Of a stretch of DNA of 64,000 nt, positions 10,901 through 22,733 are shown in pieces. This stretch comes from Lumbricus rubellus (lineage: Eukaryota > Annelida > Clitellata > Crassiclitellata > Lumbricidae). The translations under genes and the position numbers were made by a program. The DNA lies in the NCBI GenBank assembly GCA_945859605.1, contig OX243816.1, forward strand, positions 36,201,307 to 36,265,306, in the 5' to 3' direction. The notes beneath the pieces were generated by a model, which was given only the letters and a program-made list of their open reading frames with translations, searched no databases and was not told the origin of the DNA. Within the stretch, counting starts at the first letter, position 1. The number at the start of each line of letters is the position of its first letter.

Positions 10901-13900
10901 TCTCTATCTGTCTATCTATAGCCTATGTCTGTCGGTCGGTCTACAATAACAATAATTATGTCATTCCCTCCCCTCTCCCCTCGCTCTTCTCCCAATATCT
11001 CTCTGTGCTCACTCTGCTATCGCTTTCTTGCTTCTGTTGAATATTGCATTTACAGATTTTGCTGCAATACCATTGAAAATATGCGATATTTTAGATGTTT
11101 AAGAATTGCAAGATTATAATGTCTAAATACACAAAGTTGCTGACCTTATCTCTCCTCAAAAGGTCATTTTTAAGATGTACATACTGAATATACTTAAATG
11201 AAGTCGGGATCTACTGTATATTCTTCCCTTCAAATATAATGTACAGGTACTTCTCAGGCACCTGGCTAGAGTTCTCCAACCCCACTTTCACTCACAGATC
11301 TATATTATTTTGGTCTCTGGTTGTTGCTATGAGTTAAGAATAACATTCATCTGATGCCAGATTTTTATCAAGAGTGATCCGCCTGATTGCCGACTAATTG
11401 AACAGCAATATAACATTCATTTATAGTTCTTAATTCCAGGGTATCGTCAAGAATAGCTTTTCCAAATTTCTAACTTGTGACCACTTAATTAGAATCGCCC
11501 AATTGTTTCCCATTTCGAATTAATCGCATAATCTGTACAAAATCATAGAGGAATTGTTTTGCATAATGATCATTGTGTGTTCAATAATATGAATTGTAAT
11601 GTGAAGTAATAAAGCATTATTTGAGTTAATGTACTGACAACTATAAGCATCTGGTCTTTTCTTGTCTTCAAGCTCAGAGGTTTGGTCGTGTCATAAGCAA
11701 GTTTTCTCCATGTTTTCCTGTCCTCTGTCTCTGTCAGCACCCGATGGAATGACATTTCCATAATTAAGGTTCTGTCTTTCTTGTGTTCTTGATCCTGGCA
11801 CTGCACCCTGCGTGATTTATTTTCTGCAGGTAGTCTCCCTTCTTTCTCGTCACGACTTGTGTCTGAAGTAAGTAAGTTTCCTTCTGTTAATCCAGTTGAA
11901 CAGACTCCTTTCCACTCCTGCCGCTTCCAGTGCCCATTCGTTTGTTATCCTATCCAACCAATATAGACCTACTCTTAAAATCTGAAATAATCTAAAATAA
12001 GCATTGCAATAATTTGTGAATTCTATGTGGAATCGCCAGGCTAAACAAAAAACACACATAGGGCCTAGTAGCTTGACTGGAAGTGTTTTCCAAATCAGGT
12101 TAGTTGAACTATATATGCTTGAAACGAAACTCATTTTTGCTTTGCTTACTTTGAAGTTAGTGGAACGACAATTGCTCCGCCCGAATGCTGCTCGTTCCCG
12201 TTCAGTTACAACGGAACCATCTTCTACAATTGCGCAAAGAATATCACCAACCCATCAGACATCGGTTGCTTTAGAGCGAAACGCTCCTGGGCAACCTGCA
12301 TATCCACGAGTTAGTAAATTAATGTTTCTCTCTTTACAAAATCGTTTCTCTTGTAACAATGCGCATGACACATCTATATACAGGGTGCGCCAAAAAAAAC
12401 CTAAGAATTTTGCCAATATCTTGACCAAAAGCAAGAATTTCCAAATGAACTTTTACAGGCTTATAGACAATTCATATTGACACATGATGGCCAGATTTCA
12501 TCAAAATATTTCAAACACAACAAAAGTTATGTCACTTTTAGGGAGGTCACCCACCGTTTTTTTGACGATATCTGGCCAATATCTTAGCCAAAAGTAAGAA
12601 TATCTGAATGAAATTTCACAGGCGTAAAGACAATACACATCTGCACATGCTGGTCAAATTTCATCAAACTATTGTTAACAGAACAAAAGTTATACCACTT
12701 TTAGGAAGGCCACCCACCGTTTTTTGACGATTCAAAGGCGAAACGCAACAAAAAGGTATCAAAAACACGATTTTTTTCTCATCTCAAATAATAATTGTTA
12801 TCAAAATCAATTAATAGCCTTAACATTGTTCGATGATCATTATTATTACTATTTAAAAAAGAAACAGGGTGCCAGCGTAGCTGCACGCCACTGAGAAATC
12901 ACTTAGCAAGATGACAATCAAATTGGTAAATAAGGAATCTATCAGCTTAATCAACAGGTCCATCAAGAACTTTGCAAAGAGACTCAAAAAAAGTTTTGGA
13001 ACTGGTGGTGGGCACATTGAACACAAGTTGTGAAGCACTACCAAGTTCATTTGACAACAGTTATTTGAGATGAGACTTTAAAAATCGTGTTTTGTCACTT
13101 TTTTTTGCGTTTCGTTTTTGAATCGTCAAAAAACGGTGGGTGGTCTCACGAAAAGTGGCATAACGTTTGTTCAGTTTGAAATATTGTGATGAAATCTGGT
13201 CATCATGTGTAGATATGAATTGTTTATAAGACTGTAAAATTTCATTTCGAAATTTTTATTTTTGGCCAAGATATTGGCAAAAAACCTTAAGAAATTGCGT
13301 TTCGTTTTTGAAACGTCAAAAAACGGTGGGTGGATTCCTTAAAAGTGGCATATCTTTTGTTCTGTTCGACATATTTTGATAAAATCTGGCCATCATATGT
13401 AAATATGAATTGTCTATAAGCCTGTAAAATTTCATTTTGAAATTCTTACTTTTGGCCAAGATATTGGAGAAAAAAACCTAGGGGGGTCTTTTTTGGCGCA
13501 CCCTGTAGAGCAGGTAAGGCATCAGATTATTCTTCAAATGCTCTTGAACATCATCTTGAATTGTCCATACCATGAATTATTTTTCCGCTTAAAATCATGC
13601 GCGAAGGAAGCGATTGAAGAACAGGGCACTTGCTTTTCTTCTGATCATTAATTGATCTCGGATGACAGGTGGGCTGAGCTGGCTCAATTGACCGTCCATA
13701 CTCAGTCTTTCATACAAGTAGTTACCTTCTCTATCATTGCTTAAATTGAACGTGAGTACGTGACCCTATATCACGAACACAACCCAAGGTTACGCAGTGT
13801 AAGATTCTCGAGTTGCATAAGTTTCGTGACATACGCTACGACAGCTATGGTAGTTGCCATCAATGTCGGTACATTGTCTGAAGAATGTTTTTCAATTCTA

Positions 13901-15003
13901 CTTGTAATGATAAGCCTATTTGATTATTATGGAATATGGATTGTGTTTCAATCTCTCACACAGAAGGTGAATCAATCGAAATATTAATCGCAATTGTTTA
14001 GCGCCATGTTTCATTCTTTCATAGTTATTAATTGAAGAAGATATTTAATAGACCTATATGAATAAGAAATTATTAATGAAGATATCATTGCTAGCGATTT
14101 TTTGGCAATTGGATTATTATAGTCTACAAATGTTTCAGATAATCCACCCCATTAAGAAACTATTATTTTTTTCTAAATGAATCATATCATGGCACTCATA
14201 TTTGTTTTTGTGTTTCAGCAGGATAGATGTTATCTGTTAAGCATTTTAGGTCTAATAGATTCCGACGTTTCCCTATTCATAAGAAGTTAATAACCTATAG
14301 CGTGCATAGTTTTGTATAGGCGTAATACTACGCCTAATTAAGACTCCTTTTTAGTTTGAGTAAAATTGAACGCAATGTGTCTCTCTTAGACTTCAATGCT
14401 GATTATGTCAGTCACCGTGTGATTGTTACGAACATCGCTCAACCAGTTCCATCGATATTCATTCACGGATGGCTGATCATCCAGAAAAATGTTGCAGACA
14501 GTGGCTCAATATTCAACAGATCGTGGATTGAATACAAAAATGGCTTTGGAGATCCATCTGGGAAATACTTCTGGTTCGGAAATGAGAAAACCTATCAGCT
14601 GCTGGCAAGTGGAAACTGGAAGCTAAGAGTGGAAGTCCAGTCAAACGATACAAGGAAATGGTATTCTGCAGAGTACGAGTCCTTCCGATTAGGTAACGAA
14701 GCTAGTAAGTATGTCATAAACTTGTCCGGATACACAGGAGATGCGGGAGATGCATTCAACGTTGCAACCTATAACAATTGGAAGAGCAACGGAATGAAAT
14801 TCACCACATTCGATAACGACAATGACAACGACCCCAACGCAAATTGTGTCGATTCAATAGGTGCCTGGTGGTCGAATATATGCGGAACCTCCTCTCTGAA
14901 TTCCAACATGGCAGAGGGCAACTCTTGGGGAACTATTGAGCGTCTTGGCCTTGCCCCTACTCGCTACGTTTCGAGCGGGCGAATGATGATAAGGAAAAAC
15001 TGA
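7639..15003 (+). CDS. Gene A: secreted PAN/FN2-like/fibrinogen-related protein
   Basis: Four coding exons are inferred: 7639-7941, 10725-10764, 12157-12309 and 14390-15003. All introns are GT..AG with phases 0, 1 and 1. The joined frame is 1110 nt, or 369 residues. It starts with a hydrophobic signal peptide (about 1-20), then a PAN/apple-like module with cysteines 39, 57, 62, 68, 80 and 97, a 13-residue linker from a micro-exon, an FN2-like module (CCSFPFSYNG..YNC..GC..WATC), and a FReD (about 166-369) with FNRSWIEYKNGFG, YFWFGNEK, DNDNDND calcium-site-like loop and a final cysteine pair. The FReD lacks the usual first 35-40 residues and first disulfide. By family, FReD proteins are often secreted lectins of innate immunity; that role here is inference. 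Introns hold a LINE fragment (8364-9690) and a fold-back MITE (12381-13505). Two paralogs follow in tandem. Confidence 0.85.
8364..9690 (+). mobile_element. CR1/L2-like LINE fragment, C-terminal reverse transcriptase part and 3' tail
   Basis: The open frame 8364-9179 (271 residues) is the C-terminal part of a CR1/L2/Jockey-type polyprotein. Hallmarks are TKFLGTIIDSHLNWKEHI, LPSNILTNLYYTLVYPY, YCNISWG and TWNSLPLDI..LSRFKRALK. The catalytic motifs lie upstream and are missing, so the copy is 5'-truncated. The 3' UTR ends with 'aataaaatgg' and short TTGATT-type repeats near 9655-9690, a common LINE tail. It lies in intron 1 of gene A in the sense direction and is not part of that gene. Confidence 0.85.
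9691..10724. other. Remainder of gene A intron 1
   Basis: No exon or transposon end was recognised. The segment ends with the acceptor 'gtttttgtttgcag' of the micro-exon. Confidence 0.4.
10725..10764 (+). CDS. Gene A micro-exon 2 (40 nt)
   Basis: It runs from acceptor 'tttgcag' to donor GGAG|GTTCGT and encodes KRNSPTTLSFCIG plus one base (phase 0 to 1). It aligns with the 37-nt exons of gene B (RNNPSDVEYCTG) and gene C (RNDPTDDGFCDG). It supplies the single cysteine between the PAN-like and FN2-like modules and is needed to join the flanking phases. Confidence 0.75.
10765..12156. other. Gene A intron 2
   Basis: The 1.4-kb intron shows CT-rich stretches at about 10860-11000 and otherwise unremarkable AT-rich DNA. 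I see no second gene in it. Confidence 0.4.
12157..12309 (+). CDS. Gene A exon 3: fibronectin type II-like module
   Basis: The 153-nt exon is phase 1 at both ends (acceptor 'actttgaag', donor CACGA|GTTAGT). It encodes PPECCSFPFSYNGTIFYNC, then an N-x-T site (NIT), GCF and SWATC. C..FPF-x-Y-x-G..Y..C is the start of an FN2 fold; the spacing of the last two cysteines is shorter than in standard FN2 domains. Confidence 0.75.
12381..13505. mobile_element. Fold-back Tc1/mariner-type MITE
   Basis: Ends are CAGGGTGCGCCAAAAAA and its inverted copy, flanked by TA (12379-12380, 13506-13507). The left and right halves are long imperfect inverted repeats, each containing two copies of the motif 'cccaccgttttttgacg'. 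The whole element could therefore fold into a hairpin. It is non-coding and lies in intron 3 of gene A. Confidence 0.8.
13506..14389. other. Right part of gene A intron 3
   Basis: Nothing is recognised. An open stretch at 13760-13987 has no domain signature and no paralogous counterpart in genes B or C. Confidence 0.4.
14390..15003 (+). CDS. Gene A exon 4: fibrinogen-related domain
   Basis: The 614-nt terminal exon begins after acceptor 'tctctcttag' and ends with TGA. It encodes FIHGWLIIQKNV, WIEYKNGFGDPSGKYFWFGNEK, WKLRVEVQSNDT, AEYESFRLG, YTGDAGDAFN, MKFTTFDNDNDND, NC..GAWWSNICGTSSLN and a basic end RMMIRKN. These match the beta-strand core, calcium loop and binding-pocket region of FReDs. 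Confidence 0.9.
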
Positions 15004-16020
15004 TTACTTTGAGAGCGACTTTATTTATAGGCTACATTTCATATTTCAACTGAAGAATTATGACAAATCAATGGAGAGATTTTTATGCAGAATACGGCCG
15101 TTTTAGTCAAAATTAATAGACTCAGAAAAGAAATGACAGGACGAGGGATCAAAAGTTTCAGCCTCGGCTACATGTTTATGGCAGCCTACTGCTCTTCCCA
15201 ACATCCCTCTGACTCGATGCCACGCTAACGAATAAGCTGACGACCTATAGGCCCAACCTGCTCTTAACTGTCGATTGGAGCTTTACAGGTTTGGAGCGAA
15301 TGATGACGATAACGGTTTCGATTAGATTAAATGTTGTCCTGCAAGGTTTTGTAAATCGTTGAAGCTAAGTGGTTTCTCCTCAATGGATTGGCCTCGATAT
15401 AGATCAACCAGTGAGATAAAGATGGTGGTATGGTTTCAATGCGAATCCTTTATGACAAGTAGGCCTACGGGTCACACAGAACTGACAGAAGGCACACGTA
15501 GCTTATCAGCAGAATTTTTAAGTTAGGTTTTGGAATACATTGAATTAGATCTTAAAGACGACGACGTAGTTTTATACTGCAGAAAGCGTGTTGTAATCAA
15601 ATACCTACATTGTATTATGTATAAATAATAAGCACCGTTCAAAGTGTTGAAAACTGTGCATCAAAGAACGACATATTAGGCCTAATTATATTATTCGTGT
15701 ACTGTTGACCAATGACCATCCTCTTAATGATCACAGAGCGTCTCAACGACAGATGTAGTTTGGCATCGGATAAAAACAACGCTAACTCGAACTTTACAGC
15801 ACCTATACTAAACCAAAAGGCTGACTCCTTCTGTGATTGAATTCTTATCTTATTTTATCTTATCTTATCTGACCATTTATAAAGCGCTTCTTTCAGCAAA
15901 AATTCTAGATCCATGTCATCAATAACACGGTTCATTTTGTCTGTCCACGGTTCTCGACCATTCTTCATACGAAGATTACGAACAATTATAGCCTATTATA
16001 GGATGTCAACAATAATTTTA
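15004..16020. other. Gene A 3' flank
   Basis: The first bases ('tttgagagcgacttt') match the flank of gene B. Positions 15310-15440 match both the window start and about 25990-26130, marking the duplicated unit. No gene is seen. I could not place a convincing AATAAA signal. Confidence 0.5.
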
Positions 16021-16140
16021 TCCATGGTCTCTTTTATCATCCGCTAATCAGGTTGCAGACAGCGGCGTTGCATCTTAATTATTTCACACTTACTAATTGC
16101 GTAATGATTCACACAGAAATTCACATTGCAATTATATTAT
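16021..16140. repeat. Direct repeat, copy 1
   Basis: It shares 'aggttgcagacagcgg', 'cttaattatttcaca' and 'acacagaaattc' with 17040-17152 in the same orientation. This local duplication brackets the SINE at 16286. Confidence 0.65.
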
Positions 16141-16205
16141 ATTAAATATAATATAATAAACCTATGTGTATTGTGTATATGTGTGTGTGTGTGTCCGCGC
16201 GCGGG
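16141..16205. repeat. AT-rich and (GT)n microsatellites
   Basis: Short ATTATA runs are followed by a GTGTGTGT tract and a CGCGCG step. Confidence 0.7.
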
Positions 16206-16285
16206 TGTTGGTGCAAAGTTGTCTGTTGTCAGTCTTTCCATCTCCTCCAAAGCCATCTATCCGGTATTTTCTTATTTTCCGCGTT

Positions 16286-16494
16286 CGCTATAGCCCCTTC
16301 ACTCTCGCTACTCAGAGGCGCTCCCGACTACAGCGCGGAGGATGCATCGGAGCTTGACGCCAAAACGCACAAGCAATCACGAGTGACGGACTTGCTCAAG
16401 GTCACTACGCGACGGTTTTAGCTGGATTTCAACCTGGAACCTTCCGGCTACAAGGCACCGAACCCAAACTATAGCCCACCACCGCGGGGCGCGT
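16286..16494 (-). mobile_element. tRNA-derived SINE, diverged copy
   Basis: The reverse complement matches the copy at 28811-29039. Shared parts are the 5' tRNA-like region with a decayed B box, the body, and the 3' part 'gggagcgcctctgagtagcg'. It is more diverged than the other two copies. Confidence 0.6.
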
Positions 16495-17039
16495 TGGTAT
16501 AGTAGCGGGTTTTTCGCATTTTTGAGATACCTTTGATCAGTTGCATCAGCATTCTTCTGTTTTTCCATATTCTACCTACTGGAATTGATAGGTTGGGCTT
16601 CTATTGAGAGCAAATATAAACTATATAATTATTATCGTAAAATTCTTCTTCGACATTGAATCACTAAAACAATCATTGCAACTTGTGACAGTGAACAAGC
16701 TACATGTAGGTGGCTATGTAATACAAAATACATTTTGGGAATGAAACTAAAAATTAAGCGGTTAGTTTGTTTCCAAAAATATGTTTTGTCAATTCAAAAG
16801 GTCCGCAAGGGCTTTTAGTGTAGGCCCTAGAAATGCAACTGACAAAAATGGTAAAACGCGCCATGTTGGGAAATAATAATATAACCAAGATATCAAATCA
16901 TGTTCTAGCATAGGCTAATAAATTGTAACCATTTACCATTCTGACCGGCCGGATTTTTACCCCGAAACATTTGACCCGGTAAGCTTACATTATGATCAAT
17001 AGGCATAGTCAGCGCTGTCCTAGTAGGGCCTCGCGATAT

Positions 17040-17152
17040 TTCCATGGTTTCTTTTATCATCCGCATAGCAGGTTGCAGACAGCGGCACTGCACCTTAATT
17101 ATTTCACAATTATTGTGTAATGCTTCACACAGAAATTCGCATTGCAATTATA
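17040..17152. repeat. Direct repeat, copy 2
   Basis: Matches 16021-16140 in the same orientation with small indels. Confidence 0.65.
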
Positions 17153-17578
17153 GGCGTGACAGTGGACAAGCTAGTTGGTCTCTGGTTCATTGCAGTCCTC
17201 GTGGTTCTGCGGTATCGTTCTTTTTGAGGAGTCCAAGAGGTAAGAAAAATGGTTTCTAAAGTGACGTATATATCGGCAGATAACGAACTCTCCAAAATGG
17301 GATCATAGGTTTTTTGCTAAAGTCGAAAAGACGAATGTTTACAGAGCTGAATAGTCTACTATTATCGAAGATGGCGTGGGTAGAAGAGCTTGACGCCGCA
17401 TAGTTAGTCGTTAGTTGTTACGATTATGTTCAGCTCAAAGTTCGTCAAATTTTACTTAGGCTAATACTAAGAGACAGACAGACAAAGATGAAAGAGAAAG
17501 AAGAAACAGAGGCACACAGACATACAGAAAGAGAGAAAGGATAGAGTTAGGTAAAGAAGAGAGGCGATCAGACATATA

Positions 17579-18350
17579 CAGGGTGGCGCATAAAAAGTGA
17601 GACCGCCTAGTTAATTCTTTTGTATTATATATTGAGTCATGTTTTTTGGTAATTTTTTAACTGTCAAATTTTTCTTACATAATAACTCAACGTTTGAAGT
17701 AAATATTTCGTGAATTTCCGGTCGCCATATTTGTAGTTTATGTAATTTTATGCAGTGTTTATAAAATGACAAAAATAACAGCAGAAGATCGTATTCTCAT
17801 TAACAATTTGCATATTGAAAAGCAATGGGGAGCTAGGCAAATGATAACTGGGTTTCCAAATAGAATCTGGAGTAAAGCAAGTCTTAATCGACTTTTTAGA
17901 AAGATTCATGCCGATTGTACGACAGCGCATAAGTCAGGATACGGACGCCCGAAGTCCGTTCGAACAGAAGGGAATATTCGGCGTGAACATATCAGTCGTG
18001 GCATCGTGGTTTTGGTCGGTGTGTCTCGAATGGGAAAACCAGTGTGGTGTTTGTTGAACCAAGAGCAAAAGTGAATAGTGATTATTATTGTGCATTATTG
18101 TCTTAAGACAAAGATTAGTATATCCGGATATTCGAGTGAGATGTAATCGTCAAAGCTGGACACTGCAACAAGACTGAGCGACGTCGCACTCAGCAAAAAA
18201 CGACCAACTTTCTTCGGGAGAATGTCACCTTCATCGACCCAGACATGTGGCATCCAAATAGCCCAGACCTAAACCCGGTACATTATGCTGTTTGGGTGTT
18301 CTCCGACAAAAGTTTATACTAGACGGTCTCACTTTTTATGCGCCACCCTG
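17579..18350 (+). mobile_element. Tc1/mariner-type element with decayed transposase
   Basis: The termini CAGGGTGGCGCATAAAAAGT and their inverted copy are nearly perfect over about 27 bases and are flanked by TA. From 17766 the inside encodes a helix-turn-helix region (EDRILINNLHIEKQWGARQM..SGYGRPKSVRT). A frameshift follows, then part of the catalytic core and WHPNSPDLNPVHYAVW around the third catalytic Asp (about 18248-18295). The middle of the catalytic domain is deleted, so this is a dead, internally deleted copy. Confidence 0.85.
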
Positions 18351-18713
18351 TAGAGACACAGAGGCAGAGAGAATGACAGACAGATTATCAGTGATTACCG
18401 CATTGTCGTTATATATTAGCAACGATGACAAAAATATTATGATACATGTGGCCAATGCACGTGTTCGCATAGAATAGCATAGATAAATTACGTTCCAGCC
18501 CTGCCGGTCAAGCAATCACCAACTGTCACGGACACATTGAATGTGAATGCATTCATTACACGCATAGACTAACATCACGCATCTGACGCGTTGGCCATTG
18601 TTCAATTGATAACAGATGGAGAGTTTGACAACTAAAGGCGTGAGAATACATGTATGAAATGTAGGTTGGCACGGTCAGTGTTACGGTCACGTAGACGCCG
18701 TATAGCAGTTGCG

Positions 18714-18721
18714 TATAAATA
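18714..18721 (+). promoter_or_regulatory. TATA box of Gly/Tyr-rich gene 1
   Basis: TATAAATA lies 106 bases before the start codon. The same box stands at the same distance class before gene 2 (26960-26967). 'tcagtc' about 35 bases downstream is a plausible initiator. Confidence 0.7.
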
Positions 18722-18826
18722 GCGTTGTTGAGTTGAAAGCAGTCTGCATCAGTCGTCGAAGATCTCAAGATCGAACGAAACAAAGTCTCATATTCGTCTC
18801 TTCATTCTCTGTCCGCTGACGTCATC

Positions 18827-19069
18827 ATGAAGTCATTCATCGCTGTCTTCCTATTGGTTGTGGCTGCCGTTGGAGTCATGTCCAGTGGTTACGGTGGCTA
18901 TGGCAACGACAACGGATATGGTGGCTATGGACATGGATACGGTGGTTACGGAGGAGGATACGGAAGCGGATACGGAAGCGGATACGGAAGCGGATACGGA
19001 GGTTACGGAAACGGTGGATACGGGCGTGGTGGATACGGCGGATACGGTGGATACGGATACGGCTATTAA
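18827..19069 (+). CDS. Small secreted Gly/Tyr-rich peptide 1
   Basis: A single-exon frame of 80 residues starts with a clear signal peptide (MKSFIAVFLLVVAAVGVMSS). The mature part is almost only glycine and tyrosine, in GYGGYG, GYGSGYG and GGYGRGG repeats ending in GYGY. Asn, Asp, His, Arg and Ser are minor. A TATA box lies upstream. The composition resembles structural or antimicrobial Gly-rich secreted peptides of invertebrates, but I do not recognise a named family. Compared with the paralog at 27070-27300 it has one extra GYGS unit. It sits between genes A and B of the fibrinogen-related array and was duplicated with them. Reading frames in other phases and on the other strand across the repeat are shadows. 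Confidence 0.8.
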   Translation: MKSFIAVFLLVVAAVGVMSSGYGGYGNDNGYGGYGHGYGGYGGGYGSGYGSGYGSGYGGYGNGGYGRGGYGGYGGYGYGY

Positions 19070-21000
19070 ACGGTAGGCACAGTACAGTCATAGCGCATGG
19101 CAAGTAGCCATAGACCTATTAGCACAAAAGATAACTTGAACATAGCTTTAGCCTACGGTTTATCGTTGCTTAGGCCTATGCTTCTGTTCTAAGTCTTTAC
19201 TGCTTTGATTACGGATGCTATTAAGCTTGGATCAACTACAGTGGTCCTGGAAATTGTCGTATGCGAGTTTTCTTGCACCCATTACTTAGTCTTCATAAGC
19301 CGCATCTATTTGCATCTCTAAAAATTAATTACGATGAGTTCCAATATTTTGGCCGTTATAGTTATCTGAATACTCTAATGAATGCATGAAAATCTAGTCG
19401 TGCATAACGCATTCGCAAGGTTGTGACCTTCCAAATCACGTTGACATAATTACCAGGATCACATTCCCCGGAATATTTAAATACGAGGACAGATATCTAT
19501 TGATTTTTGGTTATTGTTTAAGCGCTACAAGTCGTGTCTACAGTCTAGTTATGACGCACTGTTTTGTTTTTATTTGTAGATCAGAATGTCAAGATGTCTA
19601 CCAATGTCTCAGCATTTGCCTTTTAAACTACATTATGATATTTTATATACATACGTTCGAACACTTTGGAGGTCATGCACGCATATGAAAATGAATGAAG
19701 AAGTTAATCACCTGCAGTCTTAATTTGATTAAACTCATTTCTCCACGTAACTTACTCATCACGAACCAACGATGCCTTCGATACAGGGAAGTGCGAGGCG
19801 CCTACGCTGCGCAAAATCAAGACCTCTGTTCTTTTGGTTCAAAAAACATATAACAGCTAGCTATATCGGGCAACAGCTAGAAAACATCTTTCGAATGCGA
19901 GCACCTCTTATTTGAACAGTTGAACCAGTGGCGTAGAGGTGCTTCCTTACTTCATATGCCATCAAATCACCCTGTTTGATTGAGTGTATATAATATTATA
20001 TTGCCCAAGAAACCCTGCCTGGATGCACCTAGAAAATTAACCCTGAAATGAACATGTTGCTTTCAGTCTGACAATAAACGAGTATCACTGTGAAAGAATA
20101 GACACGTGCTATTTAATGCATGAACTTTAATTTCATTAGAGCTGATTGATCGGTTGAAATATATTTGGAGAATAATTTTATACTGTATTTAAAGTGTGTT
20201 TACGGTTTAGGCCTAAGTCCTTTATAAGCCGGTTATAGTTAAATTGTTAGGCCTACAACTGAAATATCATTAGGATTAGGATTACCAAATGAATATTTCT
20301 CTGGTTCGAGTTTTTCTTCATCCTCTGTTAAGATGCACAGTAAACAATTTTTGTTACAAATCCATATAAGCTTATACGGCGGTGTTCATCGAACTTTATA
20401 AGTCTTAAACAGAACTGTGGCAGTCTTTCAACGACGCAGACAAAATGTTCAAATAATTACAACCGATCCCAATGCCTCTCAATGATTACTGCAATATAAT
20501 TTTGTCTAATGCGCGATGGCTCACTAAACCCGAGCTGTAGATGGTAGGTAGGCTATTTAGATGGGTCACTCTGCTGGACAGTGAGACAGTAGGCCTATAT
20601 TGTGAACAGTAATTTGAAAGAGATAATTAGGTTTAAATTGAGGGCGAAATTCCATAGGCAACTAACTAATAGACATCGAGAAAATTTCAAACTTCAGGTA
20701 CAACCACTGATAAGCTTGCTAGCTCAGATTGTTAACTCAGCTTTCTAGCTCTGCTCGTTATTTCAGCATGTTAATTTAGTTGGTTAAGTCACGGTTTTAG
20801 TTTATCGCATGACCAATGAAGACGAACGGACGACACTGCTGAATAGTGAAGTGAGGAATAGTGTCCGATATAGGCCTAGGCCTAATCACAATCGTCTCGT
20901 AATCTCGAGATTTCTACAGCGCCCAAAAAATCGAAATCGCGGGAACCAACTTATTCACTCAGCAATGTCTAATTCACGGTTGCACTAAAGCATTAATTGT
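19070..21000. other. 3' flank of Gly/Tyr-rich gene 1, duplicated segment
   Basis: Parts correspond to 27301-28260. Shared landmarks include 'agacatctttcgaatgc' against 'aaacatctttcgaatgc', and 'cttcatatgccatc' against 'cttcacatgccatc'. No gene is visible. Confidence 0.55.
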
Positions 21001-22020
21001 CGGCTAGTTGCGTGCATTATAGGCCGACATGTTGATTGGCCAAAGCTTTATAGGTAATAATTATAAGCTTTTGAAGAGATTATTTTGGCTAACAGGAGGC
21101 CAATGCAGCGGCAAACCTCTAGACAGGACGTTGCAAAGAAATTCAATTCTGAGATCAAATGTAGATATGGGTGTTGGTCTATATCAAGTTCATAATCATT
21201 ACGAAGCATTAAGACCTCCATTATGGAGCTTTTTTGGTCGGTGGTTGGATGATACAACGACCGACCTAAAAAGCTTTATTTACTCTGAGCAAATAAATAT
21301 TATAGACGATATCTATCCGACTAGGCTAGAATTAAATGTCTTTAACAGAGCACAGTTACGCATTATTAGGCCTATTAGTAAAAGTCTTTGTATAGACATA
21401 GACATTATTCCAACATACATTCAACTAACAACACATCTGCAGGGGCGTACGACTGTTGTTAAAATTAATTACCCTCTAGCCGTCTAACGGTAACAGCCAG
21501 CACACTGCACACCGACGTCAGGTCAATGTTTGTTTGCCAATGTCAAAATACCACTAATTAACATTGGTCCAGAGATGGATGCAGAAAATTAATGTTTGAA
21601 GGGGAATTTTTTCCTCGAAAAGTCTGATGACTATAACTTAATTGTCTGTCGCCCAAAACTAAACCGTGTGAAAACTCCGGATGGTTATTTTAAATCTGAT
21701 GACCTTTTTGAGTCACTTAGTTATATATTACCTTGCAAGTAACGAAGGAGCAATATCAATAGCAAAAAATGTACTGTATGTGGAATTGCATTGTCTGTGC
21801 CGCACATTCATAAGCAATGGTTGTGCAAATGTGCAATCTGTCGCAACGAACCACTTTAATGCGTTCGACTCAATTACGTTCTTTTCATCAGTGTCGGCCG
21901 AAAGAACTGTCCTGGATAGCCAACCATCGTTTTGAACAGCATAACAATTTGAGTTGAATTATAATTAGCCTAATTAGGTTAAGTCTAGGCTATAGATCTC
22001 ACAGTTAGGGGCCATCCATG
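21001..22020. other. Spacer between units 1 and 2
   Basis: An open frame of 152 codons at 21029-21487 has no recognisable domain, no signal peptide and no paralogous partner, so I do not call it a gene. Nothing else is evident. Confidence 0.35.
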
Positions 22021-22029
22021 AATTGTCAT

Positions 22030-22142
22030 AATAATAATCATAATCATCATCATTCATCATCATCATCATAATCATCATCATCATCATCATCAACAACAAC
22101 AACAACATCATCATCATAATCATCATCATCATCAACAACACC
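22030..22142. repeat. (ATC)n/(AAC)n microsatellite at the start of unit 2
   Basis: Interrupted CAT/ATC and CAACAA runs. The DNA that follows ('caccatgtttcgttttgcaa') matches the DNA after the larger ATC array near 29990, so both arrays mark the same position of the duplicated unit. Confidence 0.85.
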
Positions 22143-22468
22143 ATGTTTCGTTTTGCAAATTGACCTTTCGATATTTTCTCCGTCATCGTAACATCAATGA
22201 AACCATGCAATCTAAGACAGCTAAGCGTGACATCGTTGAATAGGTTTGTTCGTCAGTGTAATTATTCTTAATGGCTGGCAACGATTAGTAACGTTTGCTC
22301 TACATCGCTTAAGCGAGAAATGTTCTTTCAATGGAATTTTCGTTTGTCATTACCACTTTCTGTAAACATCATCGTCGTGCGAAGCAGTAACCACGAAGAC
22401 ACAACTCACGCTTAGAACTTCTATTATGTTAAGCAAATAACACAATGCTTTTCAAGCATACATGTAGG

Positions 22469-22733
22469 CATAGGCCTAGGCGTACGGGAGATTTCAGCAG
22501 TGGGGGGGGCAAAGATTGAACTTCTGCCCGAAAAATTTATCCGTCAAACCGTAAAAAAAAGTTGACGACCTTTTTTTGTCATTCGGTCTGTCTTTGCCCG
22601 AAAAACCGGACTTGCCCAAAAGTTGATGACCTTTTTTTAGTCATTCGTCTGTCTTTGCCCGAAAACCAACCAGACTTGCCCGAAAGTGGGGGGGGGCAAT
22701 TGCCCCTCTGCACCCCCGCCTCGTACGCCTATG
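22469..22733. mobile_element. hAT-like MITE (CATAGGCGTACG family), copy 1
   Basis: Ends are cataggcctaggcgtacg and the inverted cgtacgcctatg. The 8-bp duplication CATGTAGG lies on both sides (22461-22468, 22734-22741). The left end has a 6-bp extra 'cctagg'. A sister copy is at 58473-58726. Confidence 0.8.

Noticed and set aside
13760..13987. 75-codon hydrophobic frame in gene A intron 3
   Set aside because: No counterpart in genes B or C, and no splice sites that would add it to the gene.
19920..19940. hAT-like end CAGTGGCGTAGAGG
   Set aside because: The paralogous site near 28215 reads CTGTGGCGCAGAGG within collinear DNA, so it is part of the duplicated unit and not a transposon terminus.
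21029..21487. 152-codon open frame
   Set aside because: No domain, signal peptide, splice context or paralogous counterpart.
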